A DNA stretch of 64,000 bases from Gnetum montanum (GCA_015680685.1 MNCI01020195.1:897-64896), one strand, 5' to 3'. Positions 24,561-40,000 are shown, counted from the first letter of the stretch. Program-made: numbers and translations. The notes: generated by a model not told the origin, from the sequence alone.

Positions 24561-27100
24561 TTTAAGTATGTACTTAGTTCTCTAGATTAAGATGCTTGAT
24601 GACATTTCCTGAGATGGCATTGGTCCTAGCTTCATTGTTCATATGCATCAAGAATAAGGTAATATTATCTCTAATATATATGATGATATAGATCAAAATC
24701 TAGCTCATAGCACCTATGCCTAGAAATGTCTTGAATTTTTCACCTAAGTCAAGTAATATTCCTCATACACAAGATCATTGAGAACATATGAGAGGGCTTG
24801 TATGTCTGGTTAAATGTTTTTTAGGATGGTGATCGACTTTAGCAATTTCTCCAATGTGAGATGATGCTCCTCTAACACAAAGATGAGATTAAAGAGCAAT
24901 AGGTTTTTTGCCTTTGATTTTATTGTGGCCATAATTTGTGGCAAATTTCAATTTTCAACCTTGAAACTCTTAAGGATAGCAATAATGGGAGGAGGAACCC
25001 TTGTTGGGAAAGCAACTTGAGTTTATGTAGATGAAGTAGTAGGTGCCACCTACACAACTTGTAGAACTAGTTTCTTTCTTGGTTAGTTTTATGATTTTTC
25101 ATCTTACTTTTTATATATCTCCTTACCCTTGTTTCTATGTGCAATTTTCTTTTAAGTGCCCAAGAAAATTCTGACTTGCAATGTGGGTGTTCGTAACAAA
25201 GATGACTGCTAGGAATCCAGGGGGTATAGTGGACAAGAAGAAGAAGGAATAACATAGGGAAGAATACAGGGGAAATCACAAGGTTGGGTAGAAATAGATA
25301 TGAATAACCTATTTCTTTAAGGAGATGGAGGATAAAGATAAGAAGTATAGAAAAAAGAGGAGGCTTCAAAGTAAGGAATCATGTCCATGAAAAAAGTGGC
25401 CCTATGGACATTTTGAGAAGTAAGAGAAGTGATGTTGATAATAAATAATTTCTTGGTTAATTGGGATGGGATGGTATTCATGCATTTTAAAAGGCACCCA
25501 AGAGTATGATGGAAAGAATCTTAGGGAAATTTTCTTATTAGTCCAATTAGAAGGCAACGATCCTCCTAGAATCTACATTTAAATGATCTTGAAAGATCGA
25601 TATCCCTTGATTTCTTATCTGCACTAGTATATCAAAAACTGTTTTACCTCTTTCCATTAAGATCTAGATATCATCCTTAAAAGCATTACATTTGCCCATG
25701 TCATGCCCTGCTACCTCGTGGTAGTAGCAAAATTTACTAGGGTTGTACCATTTTTGAATAAAAAGATCACATTCCATGCATTAGAAAGCATTAGTTAATA
25801 AATTCTAGATGCATCTAAACCTAGTATGAGTTTTCTCTTAGACCTGTTTTGGAGTAATGCACCCATCCTTCAACAGCATGAAGCATGTACATGAAGATTA
25901 TGAAGAGTTAATCCAAGGAGGTGATAGAGTTGTAGAAAAGAAACGAGTACCATTAAAGAGCCTTTCTAGTCAAAGAGTTTGAGAAAGTACTTAAAATGAT
26001 ATGTGGGTAATTTACCAAAAGTATGCATTCATTATAGAATTTAATAACATGGTGCATGGGGTCCATTTTCCCATTGTATTTTGTGTGGTTTTGCAAAGAG
26101 ATCCCTTTTGAAACTTACGTAGAAGGGATTGATGGATTGATGAGATCTACCAAGAGATGCAAGATGAAGATTGTTAAGCTTTCATTGTGTAGAGTTTTGC
26201 CCTCCCATATTTGATCCTCATTGGCCTCTAGGTAGGATGATACATCTTATAGTAATAGCATCAACTCTAGGGTACCATCTTGAATGTTATGCATGAATGT
26301 AGGTGTTGGTAATACATTGATACTAGGAATAATAGATTGAGATGCCATTATAGGAATGGAGATGATAGGAGAAATAGGGAAATGAGACAATGATTGAGAC
26401 TAAACCTATAAAGGAATAAATGAAAAAGTAGATTATGTCTATGGAGCTTGTTAGGCCATAGACATTGAATTGCAAAATTTAGAAGGGAGTTAATGTTTTG
26501 AGTAGTAAGGAATGAAGGATTTGCAATAGCAGTATTAGGGAACAACATATATAAATTTGGCAAGATGGTAATGGAAGCTACAAGTGAGGAGGATGTAATG
26601 AATTTTAAAGAAAATCAAATTGCAAGGTTTACTAGGTTGATCATATGGACATAGTGGGTGGTTTGATAGGTAGGATGTGAAGGTGGTGGATTTACGACCT
26701 CTCTAGCAATGGAGATCAGTAACTAGTGGTTATCCCCATCATTGTTTTGGATGCTAATATTGTTGCATTTACTTTGTTCATCATCTGCATGATGTTTCAT
26801 ACCAATGATTATGCTTATGTGATTTAATAAGAACTCTAGATCTAGCCTTTTCTATTGGTATATCTATGATAGAGCCATAGCTTGAACTTCATCTCAAATT
26901 ATGAGGTAGTTTGCCAAGGATGCTTTTTCATAACTATCTAACTTAACCAAGTGATTGAGGTTGGGTAGGAATGGTTCTAATCCTTATGCTTTCTCATATT
27001 TAGTCATCCTCCTTAATTTCAACTCAAACAAGGTAATGTCAAGCTTCCTCTTAGCACATGTGATCTTATAGTCATGGTTACATAACAATGTTATACAAGC
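24560..27100 (-). pseudogene. degenerate Ty3/gypsy gag-protease remnant (minus)
   Basis: The strongest evidence is at about 25740-25625 read on the minus strand: CYYHEVAGHDMGKCNAFKDD, a stop, then ILMERGK. This fits the conserved gag end of Ty3/gypsy elements (Y-H-x4-G-H-x-T-x2-C-x2-L-K-x2-I-x2-L-I-x-x-G). Upstream, near 27040-26880, LFELKLRRMTKYEKA and YEKASLANYLI are readable. The rest is too decayed to assign. Similar motifs occur in Tat-lineage elements, but the lineage is uncertain. Confidence 0.45.
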
Positions 27101-30100
27101 TTTAGCCTTCCATATCTTCATCAATCTACAAATCTAAGAAGCCTGAAAGGAGTTAAAACCATGAACAAACATCTCTATGTAAGCTAGTAAAAAGATATTA
27201 TACGCACTTAAGAAGAAGGAATCAAATACAAAAAGAAAAAAAGATAGATAATTATTAAGATGGATAGAGGAACTAAGTGAAAAGAGGATATTGGAAAGGG
27301 CTTCAAATGACTAGAACTTTGGTCCTTCTTCTAGCATAAAAAATATTTATGTAAAATTATTTTGTACAACTTTATAATAATACCCCCATGAACTAAATGA
27401 GTTGGTATCTAATTCACGATTGCAAGTACTCTTTCAAATGATATAGCCTTCAATATGCCAATGATAATACAAAAATGAGCATACTTGTCCAATCAAATTT
27501 GGACTTCACCTCTTGACCACAATCTAGGAACAACAAAACTACGTGTAACAGGATAAGAAAATGATATAACTTGATAAAATGTTAATGTGTGTAACTTGAC
27601 AAAATAATACATATGATAGATCGTATGATTTGAAGTGACGAAGAAATATGCTAGTAATGACCAATTGACCATAAAGCATGAAATAGTAATATTGGAGGGG
27701 AGGAGAAAGGATTTAAATTTCCTTCACAAAGATAAATAAATTGACCAAATTTAAATCATTATAATTTCTTACAATAAATCCTACTTAGAGGATTAAAGTA
27801 GAAGTAGGCAAAATCCTAACTAGGCTAACTAGGATTTGGCACAAGAGAATGTTGGTTTAAGTAGAAAATTGCAAATGAAAAGTGCTAGAAATAGAGATGA
27901 AATAGTAAATAAATCCTTAAAAATGAGATCAAATAATGTTATAATAATAATTTCTTAGATCTTACAATTGATATAATGAACAAAGAACATTGCTACTATA
28001 ACTTGACATTAATTTGAAAGATCAAAAGTTGCTATTGTAAGGTTATTGTAGGATGATGCCAATAGGTGATACTAATAATGCTAACAATTTTGAAGGTGAC
28101 ACTGGCATCAATGTCACTAGCATCAATAAGGTGCTAAGTGTTACCAACATGAGCTAAAACAAATATCAAAATGAGTCTACTAGAGTGTAAAGCTACTACG
28201 ATGAAGGCTAAAGTACTGAAGATGACGTTGGTGATGCTACTCTTTCTTTAAGATGCTCCCAAAGTGCAAGGAATGCAAGATTACTAAAAGATCTAGAATG
28301 AGTGAAAATTGAGATATTTTATAGAGTATAATCATAAATCATGTGTATAATCATTATTTTATCATTAATAATATATGAAATGATGGAAGTTGTTAGTAAA
28401 GAGATGTAATGGTTCATGAACATATGGAAAGACATAACTATTCATGAACTATAATTACTTCTTATAAGGGATATAAACCATGGATTTAGCCATTCCTATT
28501 TCATTATCATAGCAACACAAAACACATTATACCATATGAAGAATAACCAAGGAAAGAGAGAGATGTGTGAAGACAAAATTCAAAGATTAAGAAGAAAAAG
28601 AAGAAGAAATGACATAAATTGAAGTTCCATGATTAACATTTGTAAACAATGTTACAAAGAAGAAAGCAATCATGAGTGAACTGTAAGTTACAAGTTGCAA
28701 TAATAAGATGTTAGAGCTTATGAATACCAACTAGAAGCTAAGAACACCATTCCAAAGAATGAAGATGGAACAACGAAGCAAATACATAAGATCATAAGTA
28801 AACACAACATTAGGGTGATGCTTATGAAATCACAAATAATGGAATGAAACATGATGGAGTAACAACAATGAATTATGGAGCATAAATGTGCATGAATTAA
28901 TATGCATGAAACATCAAGTTAATATGGAGTTATGATGATTAACCATCATAACTTATGACAAACTTCATAACTAAAGAGTTGAATGAATCAGTTAGCATCC
29001 TTTGCTAGAGAAGTGGAGGAATGTAGAAAGACATTACAAAGCATAGGAGTTATAACAAGCACTCAAGCACCAGAAACCAAAAGGTTATTAAGTTACTCAT
29101 AAATGGAATAAGTGAAAAGGAATCTAGTTTGCTAAATAGGAAAAGAAGATCCAAGGTGAGCCATTCGTAATCTAGTCTAGTTTCCTAAAGAGGAAGAGAA
29201 CACTATTTATAAGGTTACAATGGATTAAAGGAAAATGAATATGAAGAGGGACAAGTTATGAATGAGGTAGTAGTCTATAATAGACCATGCTATGATTTGC
29301 TAAAAGAGCCCATAAGGGTCTAGCCCACATAAAACTAACTGACCATGAAAATCCTAAAAGATCTGTTATAAACAAGAAAATGCAGGCATCATAAGATTGT
29401 AGCCAAGAAGATTATGTTATGAAGAAAAGATTATTAATAAGTTTACCAAATACCAAGAGTGATGAAGAATACAAAATAATGTAAGGAAGAAGTTAAGTTA
29501 AAGAAGAATTAACAAAGTAAAGTATGAGACTATGTTAAGTCCACATATAAGAGTTTGTAATACAATATAAGCTATGAACAACAACAAAGAAGAAAATATT
29601 CATAACATACTATAAGTTATGAATAAAAGTAGTACCAAAAGGACTAACAAGAAATTCTAAGAATGAATGTTATGGATTATGAATGGTATTACTATCAGTT
29701 AAGAAAAGTGCATCTTGCTGTAAACGATCCTAAGGCATTAATGTTGTATTACAAATAAAACAAATTGTTAGCACATATAAAAATCTAGCAGTATTTAAAA
29801 CTCAAATCTTCTAGAAATTTATGGAATGGACTAGGAAACTTAGTTATTTTATCTCCTAGTTTCATGTGGAAATTTTGACATTTTTGGATGATGGCCAAGT
29901 GACATTGATGCTAGTGTCACCTATAGAACACTTAGCTTTTATAATCTACATTTTACCTAGTAATACTCTTGGTGATGCCCAATCTGACACTATCATCAGT
30001 GCTCTACTATGAGATGTTTCTAACACTAAATATGGACTAAGAAAGGTTACAATAGCTAAGTCCCATGTGGTGACACTAACACTAATGCCAACGTTAATGT

Positions 30101-33100
30101 CAACATCACCTAGTCAAGGACACTCAAAATTACCTTCAAAACACCCCCTAAAACTATCATTGAATGCCAAAGTTCTTCCCTTACTAGCTTAAGCATATTT
30201 GTAGGTCTCAATCAAGGAGATGAAAAACTCTAGTTTGAAGCTACAAAAATCATGATGATCTTATGTCTAAGATGTATATCCAATGCTATATCCAAGCCTG
30301 GTTGAAATCAATAATGAGGTAAACAAGTAGATACAAGAGTAATATTTTCACTACTAGTAAGAAAGATGGAGTACTTGGATTTATTAATTATTATAAGTCA
30401 AGTATTTCTCTCTTAGAAAAATTACAGATTCATAAATGATTTAATTTAGATGATAATTATAAATAAAACATTATTAGTAGGGCTAAGCTTTTTCACTTTT
30501 CATTTTTCAAGCTTCTTTTAAATTTTATCAAGCACAAAATTTCATAAAATATTCAAATTAGGCTCAAAGAAAAAACATATTCCTAAAATCTTAAAGATAT
30601 AATGTCTTTTCATGATTTTCCAATGCTTAAGGGTAATCCACTCATTAATATATCTATTACAATATATAGCAATTTTTTCCAATTAATTTGAGAATTTGAT
30701 AGCATACAATATTTCTTCATTCTAGCTAACAAAATATTGGCATGTTGAAGAGAAAGTGAATCATCTTCTAAATGCATGTTAAGCAGCTATGTACATTGAT
30801 CATTAATTGAAATTCCCTTAATAATATTCTTTTAAAGATCATAATGCAAATTATGTGAAAGAAAGTGTGTTACAATGATGAAAAGATATAGATTGACAGG
30901 ATAAATTTGACAAAATAAATGTTGAAGAGAAAAGAATGAACTTAATCCAAAATTTATAAAAACTTAAACATTAATATCAATAAGCAAGGTATGAACAAGA
31001 GGAATAAAGAAATCACCAAATCACAACTCACAAAGACATGCAATAATGAAATCTCATTCAATCTTTTCATAAGCTTTAGCATATTCTAATTTAATAAAAG
31101 TAATGTCCTAATTAGTATCAAAATCTCTTTGTATTCCCTTCCATGCTACAATCAAATTATTTAAAATGATGAAAACAACCAAGTGGTTGGTCTTTGAAGC
31201 ATCTTATTCCATTGGTTTGTCTAGATTTGGAAAGAAAAGGCTCCAATCCATTCTTAATTTCATGTTTTGACATACATCTCAATTCCTCTTAGGAAAGTTC
31301 ATAGTTCAAATCATTGTTTACATAAGAAATCTTGTACTTGCATGTTTGTCATCTTATTGCTAGAAGCCTAGTTCCTTTGAAGTTGTTTTAGCCTTTAAAC
31401 TTTTAGATTTTGGACAATGTCTGAATTTGATGATGCCACTATTGAAGTGATTAACGAAGAAAATGCTAAATTGGTGAAATCTGTGTAATTTCAATGGAGA
31501 TATGAATTGCAAATGGATCTAGAAATATTTAAAACCATGTTAAGATTCACAAGAAGAAATAGGAAATAAACTCAAGGATTAAAAAATGACATAAGTTACT
31601 TACCAAGTAAAGCCTATAACATTAACTAAGTGTCTAGCATGAAAAGAAAAAGATAATGAGAGACTAACCAAGGGTTGATAAATAACATGAAGGATAAAAG
31701 TGACATGATGTTTTTAGTAGTTAGAACCAACATAGACATGGTAAAACAAAATAACATAGAAAAAAATATATTCACATAATGAGAAATCAAGGAAGATATT
31801 CAAATGTAGAGCACACAACACATAAAACACCTAGAGAGTTAACAAGCCCAAAATGTTATGGTTCTCCCTCTAGTGCCAAGGATGTTATAGTGAGAATTGT
31901 CATCCTCACACCTATCAAAAAGATATACTTGACAAATGCTCACAAATAGTTTGACAACTAATTCGAGAAATCATAACTAAAGAAACGAAAAGAGGAGTGC
32001 ACTATACTAATCAAATAGAAACTTAGCTATTCGCATGACTCAAAACTATAAAATGTGTAGGTGATGAAAATTAAAAATAAGGACAATAAAATAAATAGTG
32101 AATATAACGCAAATAAGTTATTACACATAATAGGAAAAGAAAATATTGTGAAACAAGAATAGAAAGATAAAATGTTAAGAAAAGAAGGTCCACTATCTTA
32201 TTGCTAATGAATTACAAAATAGAGCACAATTTGAGCAAAAATGATAATTTGAATGCAAGAATAAAGAAACAAGAAAAAAAGAAGAATGAAAGGAATAAAT
32301 CCTATTTCTAAATATGTAGAAAAGAATATACTCAATGATAGGAGGTCAAAAGAGCTGAGATACAAATGAACAGATGCCAAGGCAAGACTACAATTATAGA
32401 TCTTGGAGCCATTGCTTCAACTAGTCTAGTTACCTTTGGAATATCATGGATGACTAACTTGATAAGAAAAAATAATGTTGATAAAGTTCAAGAAGTGGCA
32501 TTCTCAAAGTAATGTGATGTTATTGGTATCTAAATTGAGGTGGCCCAATGTCAAATTTCAAAACTACTTCAAGTGAGATGAGAAGGAACTTTGAAGAATT
32601 TATAAGCTTTCATCACTTGTTGATGACACTAGAAAGAGACATCGATAGTGTGTTAAGAAATTAACATGAATTATGTAATCTAAAAATGCCTAATGCTTTG
32701 AAGATATCAACTTTCAAAAGATGAGAAAATGAGACAAGGATCCCTATTAATAGGCTAAGAAAATGCCTTAAAATCAATGTACACAAGGGATGGCGTGACG
32801 AGTGGCATGGAACATCACTAATACATATTACATATAAAAAGAGCAAAAACAATGTGATATGTGATGCAAGACATTACCTTTATAACATAAAGGAAATGAC
32901 ACTAGATATTATTTGAAACATCAATTCCAAACATCATTTCTAACAAAAAAATCATTCTAATGCAAATAGTTGATAAATGTAGAAGAAAAGTGATGTTAGA
33001 AATGACCAAGTCAATCATTCCTAATATACAAAAACAATGTTACAAATGATGTAAGACAATTTTTATATCAAATGCCAAAGAAGATGTCAAACAAAGCAAA

Positions 33101-33590
33101 TAAAGATGTTGAAGTTGTACTCGAACTTCACTAATGATGCAAATATGGTACAATATTAAGAATCTCATATAAAATTGAACTATACCTCCCTAAGATGTCC
33201 TAAGCATCCCTATGTTAATTAAAATAAAGAGCTAAATTGCTACCGTACAACCAACCAATCAATTAATATTATCATGATTATGACATGAACTTTTTCCACA
33301 TTCCACCTACATCCCCAATCATTTGGAACACCCCTTATCAAGAAACATCCCAAATGCAGAAAATTTGTTGAAGAACAAATCTTTGTGAAACACTATTAAA
33401 TATGGATTCAAAAATACCTTTGTTTATGCTATTTTAATGAAATATTTTATGTTTTACATAAAAAAAAACTTCTTTAAAATAATATACTAACAATGAATCT
33501 AAAAACTTCGTTACTAATGGCAATTATTGTTTGCTTATGAATTTACTTGAGAATTTTCTAGGTAGTATCAATTATTACAACCATTTCAAT
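27100..33590. other. AT-rich intergenic DNA, probably old repeats
   Basis: About 6.5 kb of A/T-rich sequence with no reading frame longer than chance. Related words of the type GGTGACACTaGCATCAATGTCAC occur at 28080-28110 and, inverted, at 29895-29930, with further GTGACACTAACACTAATGCC-like words near 30070. These may be LTR promoter remnants in opposite orientations. At 31855-31885 the minus strand reads CCTTGGCACTAGAGGGAGAA, which could be a primer site, but no LTR pair was found. Confidence 0.35.
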
Positions 33591-33837
33591 AAACCTTTAT
33601 TTAAAAAGCTGCTTATAAAATCAGACAACTGAATCATTTTAATTTTGACAAAAAACACTAAATTCTGAGGAAATGTATGAAGGGCTCATAAATGGCATAA
33701 CTCAATAAAATTATGAGCATATGTTTAATTTAAAGCATTGTATTTACACAAACTTCTTCAACTAACAGTAATAGACCCATGCATGTGGTTCATTCATCAC
33801 ATTGAATGATCAAAATTATCCGCTTAACTAAACATTA

Positions 33838-34040
33838 TCAGAGATGATTTCCACCTTTTGAAAGGGCATAAAAACCCAGCATTTCTACCTCCATCGGGTG
33901 GGTCTCGCCAACTATAATAAGACAATGCAATGGAGGCCCAAAATTACAGGTTAGTAATTCCTTCATTGTAGCAGCAACAATCTTCTGCGTATCACAACCA
34001 AGTCTTGCACAACCAACACAAGTAGTATCCTCAGAATATG
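33838..34040 (-). CDS. DPH5: DPH5 exon 6 and stop
   Basis: 203 nt, from acceptor ATTGCAG|CATATT to a TGA at 33840-33838. Encodes the C-terminal 66 residues, with [15 protein letters not shown] and [12 protein letters not shown]. An AATAAA on the minus strand at 33602-33597, about 235 bp past the stop, is a possible poly(A) signal. Confidence 0.92.
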
Positions 34041-37000
34041 CTGCAATCCAAAAGAGAAATTAAGCAAAGAATATGTTAAAAGCAGTCATGACTGTAACAG
34101 GCCATGGAAAAACTGCACATATAAGAGTGCCTTGGACTTGCATAAATATAATAGTTACAGGAATTATAAACTAAAAGCAAAGAAGCAATACATCTCTTCA
34201 CTACGTCATAACCAAAAGAACAATTCGTAACCTACCTTAAAATGAAGGCTTCTTAAATACAGTAGAATGTCAAGTAGAAATATGGACAAGTAGTAGCTCA
34301 TGCTTAAGAAAATAAAGAAATACCAGAGCATTAGCAGAGGACAACCTAGACAACCATAGAGGTTGGGAGGAACAAATATCAAACAGCCTAAATTCCACAT
34401 AAATCCCTTACATGTATCTTTGAAAATTTCTTTCAGTTTTAACATAGGCTTTTAAAAACACTAGCAGTAACTCAAATATTGCATGAGTTGAATGAAAGAA
34501 CACCTATTTAATATATGATGCAAACATTACCAGCTTCAGCCCGTGAATGCTCTATCATTAGTAACTGTTCAATAGCTGTGTTTATTGTCATGAACTTAGG
34601 AGGCTCGTATTCTTTGCGTCCCCTGTAAGTACAGTAATTCAGCATATGAAAGAGACAATTCTGTTAAGTATTGCATACTAACATATATTCCTGCAGTAAC
34701 TGAATATAAACTACAAAACTCGTGAATTTGATGCAAATCCAAAAACATAGTAGCATAACAGACAACGTGATATATCGAATTCCTTCCTACCTGCATAAAG
34801 ACTCTAACGTAGGCTCCTTCACACGAATATCTGCATGTGCACACCTTTCAATCAGTAAATTGAGATGCACAGGAAGATAAATAATGGAATCTGAATGCTG
34901 AATACACAAATTTCTGACCAACCCAACAAGCATAATATGTGCAGCCCAAGTTGTCTGTTTGCCTTAATCTTGTCATAAAAACTATCAGGTTTCCATGTTT
35001 CTGTGAAGAAAGGTATTGATATTGTCTCTCCAAACCTATAGAGCTGCAAGCCACAAACTCCAACAGCATTCATCACTGATGCATTGTGAATTACCTTTAC
35101 TTTCGCTCCAACATTTCTTGCTCTGACAACTAAATCAGAATGTGTTGTTGCACTGCAACCAAAAAGTACAACAATATTGCATTATGAATCACGCTATTCA
35201 TATATATATGTCACGAAATTTTTCAAATAGATTAAAGTACATAGAATAAAATTATATCATGGAAGTAATACTAAGAATATAAAACAATCAATGTTCAGGT
35301 CTCTTTCTATATTCAATATACTATAATTCTGGGTATTGAAGTTTCTATTGTGGGGAGCAAACGATGTAGACACTGATCATGATGCATCAGTGTATTATAT
35401 AGAAATAGAAATCTTGAGCTTCCAAAAACAAGAATTAACAGACCTATATCAATTAATGAACAATGTTTACCCAGAAAAGGTGGAGTGATATGACATTATA
35501 TTCACCTATGGAGTGGGGAGAAAAAATTAATGAAGCATGTTGATTCAAAATTGCAACAAAATATTAGTTACAAACAAGAAATTGACTCGTATACCAGTAG
35601 TTACAAGCATATTGTTACAAATATAGTAAAGACAAAATCCAAATGCACACAAAAACACACGGTTCTATTGCCGATTTGGGTCTTCAGGAAATCATTAAAG
35701 TATGTAAATGATGGCTCAGATATCAATGGATAACCGTAGCACGCTATTGATGATACTTATCTTCCTGAGGAGACAACTCAATCAGCAGAAAGGAAAGAAA
35801 CATACAAAGACCCCTTGAACAGCAACTGGGACCCATCTCATCACTGTGGTCCCCACAAAACCTACAAACCACAAAGACACTTTTAACAAACCTACAAAAG
35901 ATGGAGGCCCATCACAGAACAACAAGGTTCAACAAGCACATCTAGGCCTTAATTCCTGGTGGATCCCATCCACCACCACCCGTTCCTCCTGGAGTTGAGG
36001 AAATCTGCAACCTACTAGAAAGTCATGAAACCTATCTCCTTGGAGTTGAGGAAATCTGCAACCTACTAGAAAGTCATGATACCTATCTCCTATTGATGGC
36101 AACCTTCTAACATACTTTTAAACGCAGACCATATTTAAAAAGACTTTCCCAAATTAAAAGCAACAAGAAAAATGAAAAAAAAAAAAGTGTCTTCCCTGTT
36201 GCTTGACTACGAAAGCAAGTAGTCAGCTATGTATATTGAATTTCTAACACTCTCTCCCTCGCTGCCTCCCTCCCTCACCATGGTTTATTCCTCCCTGACT
36301 TCCCAGTGCCTGCTTTCCCTTCCTCCCTTCCCCCATGCTTCCGGTAGCACGGTATCAAGTTATTTAACTTGACCTAGCATGGACAGAGTTAGCACTTCAA
36401 AAACATCCAAGCAATCTCAGGTGTTTCTCCAAAGCACTCATCTTGCTACTGATCTAAATTGATACTGCCCTTGGAATCGTTCGGCACCACCCAAAGTCCT
36501 CATATTATCTGGCAATGAGAGCAACCTCAAGATGGAATATGCCTCATATAACATGCGAGCAATATACACACAGTCAAAGTCATGTAATAGCAAGTCAGTA
36601 TACAATCCCACCTAGAGTCAAGCTATCATGAGCGCATGACACCACGATGACTATCTAACTGAGATCCCTGATGTACTGGTACTTAGTATTCAACTTGCCA
36701 CACAACCATGTGATATAGCTCACCATGAAGCGCAACGATATATCCATACTAGAGTTGAAGTAATGTGACAACCCAAACTTGGCTTTACCAAGTGGAATGA
36801 AAGGGTTTGCACAGTATCACCATGCTGGTGTGGTTAGGAAATAGCCTAAGATGCCTAACGCTCTTTAGGTTCCACAACCCTTGAAACATAAGGAAGTAAC
36901 TATCAGGCCACTAATACAACCACCCCTTTTACATTTTTCCCCAAATGAAAAAAGTAAAGTCCTCAAAATGTCTCAAGAAGCCAGCTCAACCTAGCAGTAT

Positions 37001-40000
37001 GGACTTTTAAGAATCCAAAGGGAATCAGACATGCAACCAAGACGGTCCAAAAGCTAAGGCTTGAGGCCATAAAGTCCATTAGCATTTAGTGATCCTTGAG
37101 TGAACTAAACCATCCAAAGCAACAAGAGAGTTTGATCATGCCATGGAATATTTTGTATGAGGCAAGTGATTAAATTTTGTATAAGCAAATGTACCATATC
37201 CCCATTACACAACTTGTGCACCAGTAATCCCCACTCTCCTCATCTTATTGATCAACATTGATTCGATTGATTCATATTGCAACTTGTGGTCTTATATAAG
37301 CGCCTCAGAGTTAATCAAGACCACAAGAAGCTTGATAAGGCACAAGTGAAACTTCTTATTATTTATTTGCATATGGATGTTTTTCACTTTAACCCACCTA
37401 TCTATAAGATGCATGAGAAATGATTCATGTGTCCCCAAGGCTTTATTAAACATTCTGCTCTTGATGAATTTGAAGAAGTAATTTTGTAACAAAAGATATC
37501 TTACTGTCACCAACAATAAAAATCTATCAGTCCCCAATCCAAAACACAAATCAATCAAACTTTCCAATTGGACTTACAATTGAACGTCTCCAATCATGCC
37601 TTGATTAGAAAATCAACTCTGCTGTTAGAGTTATAGCCAATGTAGGCTTTCTGAATCTAACTCCATTTTGACAACTCATAGTAATTTATTGGGTAAGTTA
37701 TAATAGCTTAGACTGTCCCTTTCACATCAAATGAAGAATAGTTTGGTGTGAATTCACCATGACAACCTTTGGAAAGGCACCTAAGAAATAATTCCCTACA
37801 TGCACATTTTCTCTGATCATTCTTATATTTCACAAGATTATGCTAATACCATGAAGATTCATTTTTTAAGATGATAATCCCATAATTCTAATTCTTTTTC
37901 AACCATCCATCCTTAAAGAAATGATTGAGTCTCCTTATTTAAGCGAATTTAAAAAGATATAACATACCCTTCTGAAGGTCGAATCTGCAACTTCAGCAGA
38001 TTGCTTCCTTAACCTCTTAACTTAAATCACCAGATTGAGTTGGACACGTAACTCTGTAAGATCGTGATAGTTGCTACCTTGTGAGGTTCTAGAGATGTAG
38101 TTCTCAATATCTTAACATAAACTGTCACTCTAATCAACGCAGACCTATAAGTTTGGCATCCAGATAAAGAAACCATCCCTTCCTATGATTGAATCCCATC
38201 AGTCATGCTTATGTGTCCCTGGGTCCCACACCTGCATATCAGCAAGGCTGCTGACATGCAGGGGTGGTACCCAAGAGCACTTGTTTAAATAGAATAACAA
38301 GTGATTTCATTCTAATCTAGCAAAACAGCATAGTGGTATGCATTTCAAACCTCAAGCAAGAGGTTAAGGGTTCAAATTTCTTGTTCACTTGTAAACTATT
38401 GGTAAGAAGATATACTTTAGAATTTTTCAGCAAGCAAAGCCTTCATGATGAATAATGATACATACATTATGCATACTACCATACATGGATATGCACATGA
38501 TGAATAATGATACATACATTATGCATACTACCATACATGGATATGCATGGTGGTTAAGGCACAGTGGAGACACTTCCTATATTGATGTCCCTTCAACACC
38601 AAGAAGATACTGAGCAACTTGAGTCCAAGAAATTCCCAGGAAGGACCAGTTAATTATTGAGCAACCAACTGATATTCTCCATTGGTTCAAGAAACTAAAG
38701 AAGAGCATCTGCAATTACAAGCATAGCCTTACAGCCTCAAGAAAGATCAGGGAAAATTAGCATAACTGAGAATTTACACCCAAGCAATCATTGAAAAGCT
38801 GACCACAAAAGTACTCATGGGAGAATAACATGAATTGAAATCTCTTTTAAAGAAACTGAATCACGGAAAATTTGCCCCTCAATACGTGTCTGCTTTTAAA
38901 CACTAATTTTTCAAGCACTAATTTCCAGAGCAACCCTCCATATCCACTCTCCTCAAGAAGGAACCTAGTCCCATAAGGGAAAAACCAGATCACAACCAAG
39001 AACCCTTCCCCTAGTTCAATGCAATGTTGATTTATGGACTAAAAGGTCCAGGTAAGAAGCACCTACATTTTTACAAACAAAACAATTTCTCTACAGAGTT
39101 CAGCAATGGCTGTTCTAGTAACAAATAAGATATCTCACAGGTACACAACACAATCTTATAGCTGGTTGAAATAAATTTTTGTGTGTACTGTTGACTAGGC
39201 ATTGATCTCTTCCTATTAAACATACATTTGATTGCCCCACGCAACTTTGGCAACATGGCTGCAATGATGCTGGACTGTATCCCAATTTACATCTTAGAAG
39301 GACATGGTTCCATTCTCACTTCCAAGGCCATTCACTAAGAAGGAGCTCTAGTGATGATCATATCTAAAGTGGAACAATGTTGGAATAAGGATAAAATCCC
39401 GTAAACTAGTGTTCATGCATGATTCACTCCCTCTAATAGAAGATAATAACTTAACTTTTTATATCATGGAATGAAGCAAGCCAAAAAAAGTCAAACTTGT
39501 AGAAGTTTAAGGTTTCACCTCCCACAAGCAGTCTGAACCTTCTTTCAGAAACGTCTTCCATACTGAGCTAATCCAAAGCCAGCCTGAAAAAAAAAATATC
39601 CCCTACCTACTAATGAACTAATTTCATAACACTATATCTTGATGTCAACAACTCCTGATGTGAGAAACAATGCAAGAGTAGCCAACGCGTAACTGTTCCT
39701 TTATCCTCTATTAATTCACTGTGATGCAATTCGATAAAATTGATTAATTAAGTCTTCAAAGAATTCCCTGCATAAAGAAGTTAATATGTGGAGCTGAAAT
39801 CTTCAATGAATACTCCCATATCAAGCCAAGCACGAGATGAATTAATTGTTGCCTCCAAAGAGGGATTGTTCATTAGAGAAACTTGTAAAGTACTACACAG
39901 ATGTTGGGAATAATCATGATACATGGCCATAGATTGCTTGATGCACTTTTGTAGTTCCAATAAGCCCTGCTCCCTATGATTCTCAGCATGGGTCGACAAA

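Noticed and set aside
31855-31890. Primer-site-like CCTTGGCACTAGAGGGAGAA on the minus strand
   Set aside because: No LTR pair or coding region could be placed beside it; kept only as a note.
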